This document shows positions 1-7,372 of a stretch of 10,408 nucleotides of DNA, piece by piece. A program made the position numbers and the translations under genes. Every line of letters begins with the position of its first letter. Position 1 is the stretch's first letter. The notes under the pieces are model-generated. The model saw only the letters and a program-made list of their open reading frames with translations. It was not told the DNA's origin and made no database searches. The DNA is from an uncultured Porphyromonadaceae bacterium. GTDB taxonomy: Bacteria > Bacteroidota > Bacteroidia > Bacteroidales > Muribaculaceae. The stretch spans positions 1 through 10,408 of the forward strand of contig CAMWUZ010000039.1 in NCBI GenBank assembly GCA_947177595.1. The letters are read 5' to 3'.

Positions 1-2639
1 AGCTGCAATGTCTCAGTTTCAACTATCTCAACGGCTACTATATTGAGAGAGATACCGGAAGCATCAGGCTTCGGCAACACCTTCACACGGCTCACAGCTG
101 TAAGCATATTTCTTGTAGCTGCGGTTATAATAGCTTCTCCGGGCTTAACGGCTGTAACGAGTCCGTCCGCAGTGACTATGGCAACCTCAGCATCACTTGT
201 TATCCATTTCACGGTCTTATCGGTTGCATTCTCAGGCGATACAGTGACTCCGAGCTGTGCCGATTCCTCCTCTATAAGCTGTATTTCTGCAGGTTCCATA
301 GTTATCCCGTCAGGAATAACCGCATATTCTCCGATGATATTCAGAAATTTTTTCCACCCGTCAGCGAGTATGTAGTCAAAAATACCATCATCGGGAACTT
401 TCAGAACAGCATTATCATAAACATCCTGGCTAAAGCCGTCATCAGGTAGAGTAGGCGGTATCGTATTAAGGGCAAAAATATTCGTGATGGAATTGCAGCC
501 ACCGAAATCTCCAGGACCGATTTCCGTAACCTTGTCACCCAAAGTGAGGGTAACAAGATCCGCCACCTCTGCAAACGGACTTCCCGAGGTATTTCTGCCA
601 AGATAGAGTGTAGCTACCGGAGCATTTTTGAACACATCCGTCCCGAATTCCAAAGTCTTATCTCCGTCTTCTGCAATCACTTCAACAAGTTTACCGCACC
701 CTGAGAACGCCTCATCACCGATACTTGCTACAGATGCCGGAATTGTAACTTTCCTGATACTCTGACGGTCTTTGAATGCACCTTCATCAATCCGGGTGAC
801 TGGATATTTTTTACCTTCATTCTCAACTTCTCCAATGATCGCGAGAGCACCGTCATTGTCCGGATTACCGCCGAACACCAGGGCTGTATCCTCGCCGTTT
901 TCTCCGTCATTCTTTATAATCTCGTAAATTATTTCATTTACGAACACGCCGTTAAATGGCAATATAGGGTAACATGTACTCCACGGTGAAGTGGTTTCAT
1001 ACACTTTGAAACTTTCGCGGGGCACTTCAAGAGTGAGTTTTGACAAACCTATATCTCCGTCACATTGGGGAGGAACAGGATTCAGGGATGTAACCGAATT
1101 GAAACCGCTGCAACCGGCAAACGCATTCTCTCCGATACTTGACGCCGACTCCGATATTGTCAGGCTACCCTTCAAGCCGGTGCAATGCCAGAAGGCGCCG
1201 GTACCGATTGAGGTCACTGAGTTTGGAATTACCAGGCTACCGGTAAAACCGGTGCAACGGTCAAATGCCCTGTTGCCTATGGTCTCTACCGATTCTGGAA
1301 TTATCAGATTGCCCGTTAAGCCGGTGCACTCACTGAAGGCAGCCTCACCTATAGTTCTGAGCGTCGCCGGCAAAACAAGATTGCCGGTAAGACGGTTGCA
1401 GCCTTTAAAGGCATTATCACCTATAGTCACAACTGACTCCGGCAGCTTCAGGCTTCCTCTGAAACCTGTGCAATTACTGAATGCACCATCTCCGATATTT
1501 GTAACAGAATTGGGTAGAACAAGATCGCCCAAAAGATCCTCGCAGCCCGAAAATGCATACATTCCCAGGGTTTTCACCGACTCCGGTATAATCAGTTCGG
1601 TAAAACTGACACAACCATTGAAAGCATAATCCCCTATTGTTGTCACTGATCCGGGAATCTTAAGAGTTCCGTTGAGTCCGGGACAATATCGGAATGCATG
1701 TGCCCCGATGGTTACCAATGACTCCGGAAGCACCAGATTACCGATAAACCCCTCGCATTCATAAAAAGCTCTGCTGCCGATTTCCGTAACCGAAGAGGGA
1801 ATTACGAGATCACCGCTAAGGTTCCAGCAATTATTGAACGCATCATCCCCGATACTTGTCACTGATTCGGGAATAATCAGATTTCCTTTTAAACCGAAAC
1901 AAGCTGAAAACACACTGTTTTCAATCTTCGTCACTGATTCGGGAATAGTCAGTCCGGTAAAGCCCCAGCATTTCTGAAAAGCGCCGCTTCCGATAGTTTT
2001 CACCGAAGCGGGAATAGTCAGATGTCCGGTGAAGCCGCTGCATTGATAAAAGGCATCGGACCCGATACTGGTTACCGATTCCGGGATAATAAGCTCACCG
2101 CTAAGACCGCTGCAACCATAAAAGGCTTCCGGTCCTATATTTGTTACCGTTTCCGGAATAATCAGACGGGTAAATCCGCTGCAACCGTTGAAAGTCTTAT
2201 ACCTGATGGTTGTGATTGCTGTGGGAACGGTCAGGTCACCGGTAAAACTCTTGCAACCGTAGAATGCGCCATCTCCTATGGCTGTCACCGATTCTGGAAT
2301 CACAAGATTGCCTGTGAGTCCGCTGCAACCGGCAAAAGCACTCTCGCCTATGATTGTAACCGACTCCGGAATTGTAAGTGTGCCGGTAAAACCGCGACAG
2401 CTTGAAAATGCACTGTTCATTATTGCCTTTACCGTATAAGTTTTATCGTCCCGGGTTATAGTGGATGGAATAACAAGATTTCCACGTGCGGCGGACATTC
2501 CGCCGGACACCCCGGTGACTGTCGCGGTCAAATTATTATAATCATATGAATATGTCAGTGCCACATCCGCCGCACCGGCAGCAAAACCGCCTGCCAGATA
2601 CGACAGAATCGAAATAATTGAAACTCTTAAACTTATCAT
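1..2639 (-). CDS. BspA-like leucine-rich-repeat surface protein with Big_2 domain (C-terminus beyond window)
   Basis: The frame is open without a stop from the ATG at 2639 to the window edge: 879 complete codons, C-terminus missing. Residues 1-24 form a signal peptide (short basic start, hydrophobic core, AGAA before Asp25), so the product is exported. Residues 55-515 are 19 LRR_5/BspA-type units of the form LxIPESVTxIGxxAFxxCxGFTGx. A linker with NPVPPQC and a beta-rich block follow, then more degenerate LRR-like units at about 625-745 (IPASVASIGDEAFSGC; LGDKVTEIGPGDFGGC). Residues 778-858 match a bacterial Ig-like Big_2 domain (VSPENATDKTVKW, DGLVTAVKPGEAIITA), and 860-879 look like the start of another. 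BspA-family proteins are surface or secreted proteins linked to adhesion; the ligand here is unknown. Whether a T9SS or other anchoring domain exists cannot be seen. The gene is monocistronic within this window and divergent from the cyd operon. No Shine-Dalgarno is visible before the ATG. Confidence 0.9.
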   Translation of the reverse strand, partial: MISLRVSIISILSYLAGGFAAGAADVALTYSYDYNNLTATVTGVSGGMSAARGNLVIPSTITRDDKTYTVKAIMNSAFSSCRGFTGTLTIPESVTIIGESAFAGCSGLTGNLVIPESVTAIGDGAFYGCKSFTGDLTVPTAITTIRYKTFNGCSGFTRLIIPETVTNIGPEAFYGCSGLSGELIIPESVTSIGSDAFYQCSGFTGHLTIPASVKTIGSGAFQKCWGFTGLTIPESVTKIENSVFSACFGLKGNLIIPESVTSIGDDAFNNCWNLSGDLVIPSSVTEIGSRAFYECEGFIGNLVLPESLVTIGAHAFRYCPGLNGTLKIPGSVTTIGDYAFNGCVSFTELIIPESVKTLGMYAFSGCEDLLGDLVLPNSVTNIGDGAFSNCTGFRGSLKLPESVVTIGDNAFKGCNRLTGNLVLPATLRTIGEAAFSECTGLTGNLIIPESVETIGNRAFDRCTGFTGSLVIPNSVTSIGTGAFWHCTGLKGSLTISESASSIGENAFAGCSGFNSVTSLNPVPPQCDGDIGLSKLTLEVPRESFKVYETTSPWSTCYPILPFNGVFVNEIIYEIIKNDGENGEDTALVFGGNPDNDGALAIIGEVENEGKKYPVTRIDEGAFKDRQSIRKVTIPASVASIGDEAFSGCGKLVEVIAEDGDKTLEFGTDVFKNAPVATLYLGRNTSGSPFAEVADLVTLTLGDKVTEIGPGDFGGCNSITNIFALNTIPPTLPDDGFSQDVYDNAVLKVPDDGIFDYILADGWKKFLNIIGEYAVIPDGITMEPAEIQLIEEESAQLGVTVSPENATDKTVKWITSDAEVAIVTADGLVTAVKPGEAIITAATRNMLTAVSRVKVLPKPDASGISLNIVAVEIVETETLQ
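1095..2378 (-). repeat. Tandem 72/69-base repeats encoding 18 LRR units
   Basis: These bases encode LRR units 2-19 (residues 88-515) of the surface protein. Fourteen units are 24 residues (72 bases), and four (units 4, 7, 12 and 19) are 23 residues (69 bases) because one residue is missing at the turn after the GFT motif. Every unit has the AFxxC segment, so each carries one cysteine at the same place. The DNA copies are diverged, with no two long identical neighbours, so this is an old, selected protein repeat rather than a recent expansion. The first unit (residues 55-87) is a longer, divergent N-terminal cap. The repeat also produces long open frames on the plus strand, which are not genes. 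Confidence 0.9.
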
Positions 2640-2686
2640 TCTAAAAAGGACTTCGTTATTATAAATCTAAGAAATCCCGGTTGCTC

Positions 2687-2740
2687 CCGTCATGAATACA
2701 TCTGACGGTCACATCTTGCCTGGTTATTGGACGAGCCAGG
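2687..2740 (-). other. Two short inverted repeats in the LRR gene leader
   Basis: CCGTCA at 2687-2692 pairs with TGACGG at 2703-2708 around a 10-base loop, and CCTGG at 2719-2723 pairs with CCAGG at 2736-2740 around a 12-base loop. Both lie between the predicted -7 box and the ATG of the LRR gene, so they would fall in its 5' leader. They are short and could be chance. Operator or leader hairpin are both possible readings. Confidence 0.3.
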
Positions 2741-2760
2741 AGTATCGCGGATTGGTTTGG

Positions 2761-2768
2761 CAAATATA
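2761..2768 (-). promoter_or_regulatory. Possible -7 promoter box for the LRR gene
   Basis: The minus strand reads TATATTTG here, an exact match to the Bacteroidetes -7 consensus TAnnTTTG. The usual -33 TTTG is not found at the expected distance; the nearest approximation is CTTT, 15 bases upstream. Transcription would start near 2754, giving a leader of about 115 bases. Confidence 0.45.
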
Positions 2769-2821
2769 GCGATTATTTTATTTAAAGTGCTTCACCGACA
2801 TAAAGATTCGCAGACCTACCA

Positions 2822-2852
2822 CTTGAAAAACTTAAATTATTTATTAGTTTTG
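2822..2852 (+). promoter_or_regulatory. Promoter of the cyd operon
   Basis: TAGTTTTG at 2845-2852 fits the Bacteroidetes -7 consensus TAnnTTTG exactly. It is preceded, 19 bases upstream, by CTTG at 2822-2825, one mismatch from the -33 TTTG. The predicted start lies near 2859, about 26 bases before the first ATG of the operon. No obvious FNR-type or other operator dyad was recognised next to it. Confidence 0.6.
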
Positions 2853-2884
2853 CAGAGTAATTACACGAATCAACAGCATTTCTT

Positions 2885-3178
2885 ATGAGTCCTGACCAGC
2901 CACCGCTCAAACGGCAGAATCTGCCGGTAAGAATTTTCAGATTTTATTTAGACGGATTCCGCAGCATGACTGTAGGACGATATCTGTGGGCACTGATTCT
3001 GGCAAAGCTGTTCATTCTATTCTTTGTTTTCAAGCTATTGTTTTTTCCCGACCTGCTCAAAAGGGACTATGACAATGATGCCGACCGCGCGGCAGCTGTG
3101 CGGCGTGCGCTTGTTGACCGTAGCGCCAACGCCTCCTATACCGGAAATATTTCAATAACATATAATACACTTTTCTAA
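2885..3178 (+). CDS. DUF4492 small membrane protein of the cytochrome bd operon
   Basis: A 97-residue protein. It has a basic N-terminus, the motif FYLDGFRSMTVGRYLW at about 20-35, and one strongly hydrophobic segment at about 33-56 (LILAKLFILFFVFKLLFF), followed by a charged, soluble C-terminal half. This pattern matches DUF4492, a family I know as sitting directly before cydA in Bacteroidetes. It is the first gene after the predicted promoter and its stop is 2 bases before cydA, so the three genes are almost certainly co-transcribed and probably translationally coupled. The role is not established. By position and single-helix topology it could be an accessory subunit or assembly factor of the oxidase. 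It does not resemble the ~37-residue CydX, and no CydX-like frame follows cydB. No Shine-Dalgarno is visible; the ATG is the only plausible start. Confidence 0.85.
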   Translation: MSPDQPPLKRQNLPVRIFRFYLDGFRSMTVGRYLWALILAKLFILFFVFKLLFFPDLLKRDYDNDADRAAAVRRALVDRSANASYTGNISITYNTLF

Positions 3179-3180
3179 TC

Positions 3181-4749
3181 ATGAACGATTTAATCAGCGT
3201 TGTTGACTGGTCGAGATGGCAGTTTGCGCTCACGGCTATGTACCACTGGCTGTTTGTGCCTCTCACTCTGGGCATTTCGGTGATAGTGGGAATCATGGAG
3301 ACAATCTACTACCGCAAGCGCACCGCCCGTTGGCTGGCAATCACAAAATTCTGGATGATGCTTTTCGGCATCAACTTTGCTGTCGGTGTGGCAACCGGTA
3401 TTATTCTTGAGTTTGAGTTCGGCACCAACTGGTCTAATTACAGTTGGTTTGTCGGAGATATCTTCGGCGCTCCTCTCGCTATCGAGGGCTTGCTCGCATT
3501 CTTTATGGAATCTACCTTTATCGCCGTGATGTTTTTCGGCTGGAAAAAAGTATCTCCGGGATTCCATCTTGCCGCCACATGGCTCACTGCGATAGGCGCC
3601 TCAATCTCGGCGCTGTGGATTCTCATTGCCAACGCCTGGATGCAATATCCTGTGGGCATGGCGTTTGACCCGGCGCAGATGCGCAATGTTATGGATAATT
3701 TCTGGGAGGTTGTGCTCTCACCGGTTGCAATCCACAAATTTTTTCACGCGGTGCTCAGCGGCTGGGTGCTTGCCGGAGTATTCGTTATAGGTGTTAGCTG
3801 CTGGTTCATTCTGCGCAAACGCTCGGTTGAGATGGCTGTCAGCTCTATCAAGGTAGGAGGCTGGGTAGCTCTCGCCGGCATCCTCGGCACACTCTGGACC
3901 GGCGACGGCTCTGCTGTGGATGTAGCGAAAGTGCAACCGATGAAACTCGCAGCTATGGAAGGATTGTATAACGGTGGCAGAGATCAGGGCATTATTGCCT
4001 TCGGTATTCTGAATCCATCAAAAACTCCTCAGAACGATGAGGCTGAATTCCTTTTCTCGGTCAAGATTCCTTATGGGCTTTCAGTCCTCGCTACCCATGA
4101 TATTCACGGCTTTGTTCCCGGCATAAACGACCTTGTAAACGGTATAGCGATTGATGAAAACGGCGACACGGTAAAAGTTGATTCGTATGCCGAGCGTATA
4201 GAAATAGGCAAACGCTCTCACGATGCTCTGCGCGCGTATGACAGCGCCGCAGCACTCGGCAATACCGCCGCGATGGATAGCGCAAAGACTGTGCTGATGG
4301 ACAATTACAAATACTTCGGCTACGGCTATCTGGAAAGTCCCTACGAGGCTGTGCCTCCGGTAGCACTGACATTCTACAGCTTCCATATCATGGTAATTTT
4401 CGGAGGATACCTCCTTGTATTTATAGCCCTCATTCTCCTGCTGGTATATAAATACCCCGCACTCCTTAACAAGAAGTGGATTCTATGGCTCGGAATGATA
4501 ACCATTCCCATTGTGTGGGTGTGCAGCGAGGCAGGATGGATTACAGCAGAGGTGGGACGCCAGCCCTGGATTATCGAAGGATTAATGCCTACCCGCGCCG
4601 CTATCAGTGACATTTCGGCTGGAACGGTGCAGACTACCTTCTGGCTCTTCGCTATTGTATTCACAGCCCTGCTTGCAGCAGAGATCGGCATCATGCTCCG
4701 CGCTATCGACAAGGGCTCGAAAACCGATTATGAAAACGCTAAAGACTGA
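3181..4749 (+). CDS. cydA: Cytochrome bd quinol oxidase subunit I (CydA)
   Basis: A 522-residue multi-pass inner-membrane protein, the same length as E. coli CydA. It binds hemes b558, b595 and d and oxidises quinol while reducing O2 to water. Recognisable residues, with E. coli equivalents by motif: His22 (H19), Glu102 (E99) and Glu110 (E107) in IEGLLAFFMES, His189 (H186), the quinol-loop motif VQPMKLAAME with Lys255 (K252) and Glu260 (E257), Met404 (M393), and AEVGRQPW with Glu457 (E445). About 144 residues separate Lys255 from Met404, close to the 141 of E. coli, so this is the long quinol-loop type. The residue two before Met404 is His402, where E. coli has Arg391. It is the middle gene of the operon, 5 bases before cydB. 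In gut Bacteroidetes this oxidase supports growth with trace oxygen; that role here is inferred from the family. Confidence 0.97.
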   Translation: MNDLISVVDWSRWQFALTAMYHWLFVPLTLGISVIVGIMETIYYRKRTARWLAITKFWMMLFGINFAVGVATGIILEFEFGTNWSNYSWFVGDIFGAPLAIEGLLAFFMESTFIAVMFFGWKKVSPGFHLAATWLTAIGASISALWILIANAWMQYPVGMAFDPAQMRNVMDNFWEVVLSPVAIHKFFHAVLSGWVLAGVFVIGVSCWFILRKRSVEMAVSSIKVGGWVALAGILGTLWTGDGSAVDVAKVQPMKLAAMEGLYNGGRDQGIIAFGILNPSKTPQNDEAEFLFSVKIPYGLSVLATHDIHGFVPGINDLVNGIAIDENGDTVKVDSYAERIEIGKRSHDALRAYDSAAALGNTAAMDSAKTVLMDNYKYFGYGYLESPYEAVPPVALTFYSFHIMVIFGGYLLVFIALILLLVYKYPALLNKKWILWLGMITIPIVWVCSEAGWITAEVGRQPWIIEGLMPTRAAISDISAGTVQTTFWLFAIVFTALLAAEIGIMLRAIDKGSKTDYENAKD

Positions 4750-4754
4750 TTTGT

Positions 4755-5900
4755 ATGATTAATATAGAATATCTTCAGACATATTGGTGGGTGCTCATCT
4801 CCGTATTGGGCGCTATCCTGGTATTCCTTCTGTTTGTTCAGGGCGGTCAGTCTATGCTGCTCCAGCGCCTAAGCGCCGACGACCGGGTGATGATGATTAA
4901 CTCGCTCGGCAGAAAATGGGAACTGACCTTTACCACCCTGGTTGTATTTGGCGGTGCATTCTTCGCCTCCTTTCCACTCTTTTATTCCACCAGCTTCGGC
5001 GGAGCATACTGGCTCTGGATGCTGATTCTTTTTAGCTTCATCATTCAGGCGGTCAGCTATGAGTTCCGCCACAAGCCCGGCAACCTGTATGGTGCACGCA
5101 CCTATGACGTGTTTCTTTTCATCAATGGCTGCGTAGGCTGCATACTGCTCGGAGTCGCAGTGAGTATGTTTTTCTTCGGAGGAGAATTTACCGTGACGAT
5201 GGGCAACATTCTCGACCCGGGTTCTCCCGTAATCTCCCGATGGGCATCATCCCACGGATTCGAGGCGATTTTCAACTGGAAAAACCTTGTGCTGGGATTT
5301 GCCGTTCTGTTTCTCGCCCGCACTCAGGCTGCGCTTTACTTCCTTGACAATATCAAGGGCGGCGAGGAGATTGCCAAGCGTAATCGCCGTCAGGTGCTTG
5401 TAAACGGCGTCATTTTCGTGGTATTTTTCCTCATCTTCCTCGCGCTGCTGCTCACAGCAAAGGGAGTGCAGGCTGTTCCCGGCACCGGCACTTTTGAATG
5501 GGTTGACTATAAATATCTCCACAACTTCCTGGATATGTGGTGGGTACTAATAATCTTCCTTGCCGGAGTAGTGACCGTGCTTTATGCAATTGTACGCAGC
5601 GCGTTCAGCACCACATTCACCAAAGGCATCTGGTTCAGCGCCACCGGAACTATACTTGTGGTTCTCAGCCTTTTCTGGATCGCCGGATTCAACAACACCC
5701 CCTACTATCCGTCATTACTTGATATAAACAGCTCACTCAGCATCTACAACAGCTCTTCAACTCGCTTCACACTCGAAGTGATGAGCTTCGTGAGTCTGAT
5801 CATACCATTTGTTGTCGCCTACATCGCTTACGTGTGGTACTCGATGGACCGCAAGCCCATCACTCCCGCCGAGATGAAAGAGACAGATGACAAATACTAA
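4755..5900 (+). CDS. cydB: Cytochrome bd quinol oxidase subunit II (CydB)
   Basis: A 381-residue hydrophobic protein with about eight or nine membrane segments, the typical size for CydB. It pairs with CydA to form the bd oxidase. Family features: a first helix ending in VQGGQSML; a second region NSLGRKWELTFTTLVVFGG, where E. coli has the PVWDGNEVW region; FRHKPGN after helix 3, matching the GFDYRSK region of E. coli; and a C-terminal stretch NTPYYPSLLDINSSLSIYNS with a final helix of the familiar TLxVM...PFVVAYIAYVWY form. The GRKWEL segment has Glu where E. coli has Asp58. It starts 5 bases after the cydA stop. It is followed by a strong hairpin and no further plus-strand gene, so the operon ends here. 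No cydDC transporter genes or CydX are present in the window. Confidence 0.96.
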   Translation: MINIEYLQTYWWVLISVLGAILVFLLFVQGGQSMLLQRLSADDRVMMINSLGRKWELTFTTLVVFGGAFFASFPLFYSTSFGGAYWLWMLILFSFIIQAVSYEFRHKPGNLYGARTYDVFLFINGCVGCILLGVAVSMFFFGGEFTVTMGNILDPGSPVISRWASSHGFEAIFNWKNLVLGFAVLFLARTQAALYFLDNIKGGEEIAKRNRRQVLVNGVIFVVFFLIFLALLLTAKGVQAVPGTGTFEWVDYKYLHNFLDMWWVLIIFLAGVVTVLYAIVRSAFSTTFTKGIWFSATGTILVVLSLFWIAGFNNTPYYPSLLDINSSLSIYNSSSTRFTLEVMSFVSLIIPFVVAYIAYVWYSMDRKPITPAEMKETDDKY

Positions 5901-5949
5901 AGCATTTTTAATACACATATAGACCAAGCCGGTCACAATATGAATAATA

Positions 5950-5984
5950 AAACGTCAGGGATATGAATCATATCTCTGACGTTT
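5950..5984. terminator. Strong hairpin terminator between convergent cydB and ilvA
   Basis: A 16-bp stem (5950-5965 with 5969-5984) closes on a 3-base loop and contains one G-T position at 5959/5975. On the plus strand it is followed by CTTTTATC, a short U-rich tail, 50 bases after the cydB stop. On the minus strand it is followed by TTATTATT, about 80 bases past the ilvA stop, so it may end transcription from both sides. Confidence 0.8.
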
Positions 5985-6063
5985 CTTTTATCTACTCACT
6001 TGCCCATATGTCAGGCAGCGACGGCTAATATACAAAATCTAACAGAAATAGTCAGATGCAGGA

Positions 6064-7266
6064 TTAGCGCACCACCTCGAAGCCGGCTTCCGTGAGACCT
6101 TTCTTAATCTCATGGATGTGGCTGTTGTTTCGTGTTTCCATCTCAACACGCAGAGTACATCCGTTAATCTGAGTGTTGGTGGAGTTGCGCTCATGCTGTA
6201 CGCTAAGAATATTTGCACCGAGGTCACCAAGCACGCTGCACACCTTGGATAGCTGTCCGGGCTTGTCACTCAGATTGATTCCGATGGTGCAGTCACGACC
6301 GCTCTTAACAAGACCGCGTGTGATTACTCGGTTAAGGCTGGTAACGTCGATATTACCGCCGCTGACAACACACACAACCTTCTTGCCCTTGATCGGCAGC
6401 TTATTGAACATAACAGCCGCTACAGACACCGCTCCGGCACCTTCGGCAACGAGTTTCTGCTGCTCGATAAGTTTAAGGATTGCCGCCGCAATTTCATCGT
6501 CATTAACAGTAACCACCTCATCCACATACTCCTTGCAGAGCTCATATGTAAGATCACCCGGCTCTTTCACGGCAATACCGTCTGCTATGGTGCTGACATT
6601 GTCAAGATGTACCCTTTCATTATCCTTGAGGCTCTTAGCCATTGAGGGAGCACCCTCTGCCTGAACGCCATACACTTTCACATTGGGGTTGAGTGTCTTC
6701 ACGGCAAAAGCTACACCGGCAATGAGTCCGCCACCACCGATAGGCACCACAACTGCGTCAACATCAGGCATCTCCTCGACTATCTCAAGACCGATAGTTC
6801 CCTGACCGGCAATTACGAGGGGATCATTGAACGGATGAACGAATGTGTAGCCATGCTCCTTCTGAAGCTCGACAGCCTTGGCGTATGCGTCGTCATACAC
6901 ACCCGGAACCATACACACCTCGGCACCGAGTGCCTTGGTTGCCTCTACCTTGGAGATAGGAGCGCCGGCGGGCAGACAGATAAGCGACTTTATGCCGTTG
7001 GCTGTTGCGCTGAGAGCAACACCCTGAGCGTGGTTTCCCGCAGAACAGGCAATCACACCCTTTGCCTTCTCCTCAGGGGTGAGCTGAGAAATCTTGTAGT
7101 ACGCGCCACGAAGCTTGAATGCCCCGGTGTGCTGAAGATTTTCAGGCTTGAGATAAACCTGCGCTTCCGGACTTATTTTTGTAGGACCGATAAGGCGCGG
7201 ATGACGCGCCACATCCTTAAGCACTTTAGCGGCGTTAAACACATCCGCTATATCCAATTCTGCCAT
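6064..7266 (-). CDS. ilvA: Threonine ammonia-lyase (threonine dehydratase), short form with ACT domain
   Basis: A 400-residue cytoplasmic fold-type II PLP enzyme converting L-threonine to 2-oxobutanoate and ammonia, the entry to isoleucine synthesis or a route of threonine breakdown. The Schiff-base lysine is Lys51 in GAFKLRGA. SAGNHAQG (75-82) is the substrate loop, GGGGL (177-181) binds the PLP phosphate, and SGGN is at 302-305. Residues about 327-400 form one ACT domain (CTIGINLSDKPGQL), as in the ~400-residue single-ACT family and unlike the ~510-residue E. coli IlvA, which has two ACT-like repeats. The ACT domain implies allosteric control, probably by an amino acid. Because sequence alone does not separate biosynthetic IlvA from catabolic TdcB-like enzymes in this family, the symbol is by convention. 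It has its own good promoter and no other ilv gene lies beside it. Confidence 0.93.
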   Translation of the reverse strand: MAELDIADVFNAAKVLKDVARHPRLIGPTKISPEAQVYLKPENLQHTGAFKLRGAYYKISQLTPEEKAKGVIACSAGNHAQGVALSATANGIKSLICLPAGAPISKVEATKALGAEVCMVPGVYDDAYAKAVELQKEHGYTFVHPFNDPLVIAGQGTIGLEIVEEMPDVDAVVVPIGGGGLIAGVAFAVKTLNPNVKVYGVQAEGAPSMAKSLKDNERVHLDNVSTIADGIAVKEPGDLTYELCKEYVDEVVTVNDDEIAAAILKLIEQQKLVAEGAGAVSVAAVMFNKLPIKGKKVVCVVSGGNIDVTSLNRVITRGLVKSGRDCTIGINLSDKPGQLSKVCSVLGDLGANILSVQHERNSTNTQINGCTLRVEMETRNNSHIHEIKKGLTEAGFEVVR

Positions 7267-7329
7267 TGCTATTTATTTGATTAATTGGTGATTTGTTTAT
7301 TCCGGTGCCGATATTACCGACATCACACG

Positions 7330-7363
7330 CAAAGTTAGCAATATATGCTGAAAAAGTACCAAA
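7330..7363 (-). promoter_or_regulatory. Promoter of ilvA
   Basis: On the minus strand TTTG at 7363-7360 is followed, after 22 bases, by TAACTTTG at 7337-7330, an exact TAnnTTTG box. Transcription would start near 7323, leaving a leader of about 56 bases. The -33 box lies only 9 bases beyond the stop codon of the upstream lipoprotein gene. No terminator hairpin was seen between the two genes, so read-through from the lipoprotein gene may add to ilvA expression. Confidence 0.65.
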
Positions 7364-7372
7364 TTTTCCCGA

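Noticed and set aside
991..1629. 212-codon plus-strand open frame with repeating VTDSGIIRLPVKPVQ-like units
   Set aside because: It is the antisense shadow of the 72-base LRR repeats on the minus strand; its periodicity is explained by the real protein, and it has no signal, domain or promoter.
1095..2378. Regular spaced repeats considered as a CRISPR array
   Set aside because: The units are contiguous, diverged and in frame with a 24-residue LRR protein, with no unique spacers between identical repeats.
2022..2405. 127-codon plus-strand open frame with repeated AATIKG/CYRFRN-like units
   Set aside because: Again a shadow of the LRR repeat array in another frame; the minus-strand reading is a coherent LRR protein with signal peptide.
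2687..2768. Invertible promoter (phase variation) upstream of the surface LRR gene
   Set aside because: Inverted repeats here are only 5-6 bases, are separated by 10-12 bases, and do not flank the promoter box; no recombinase gene is nearby.
5904..5968. Possible CydX-like small frame after cydB
   Set aside because: The only ATG frame here (5941 onward) stops after eight codons and has no hydrophobic segment.
6835..7284. 149-codon plus-strand open frame opposite ilvA
   Set aside because: It is an overlap with the N-terminal half of ilvA, whose PLP motifs are intact; cysteine- and histidine-rich composition is typical of a reverse-strand shadow.
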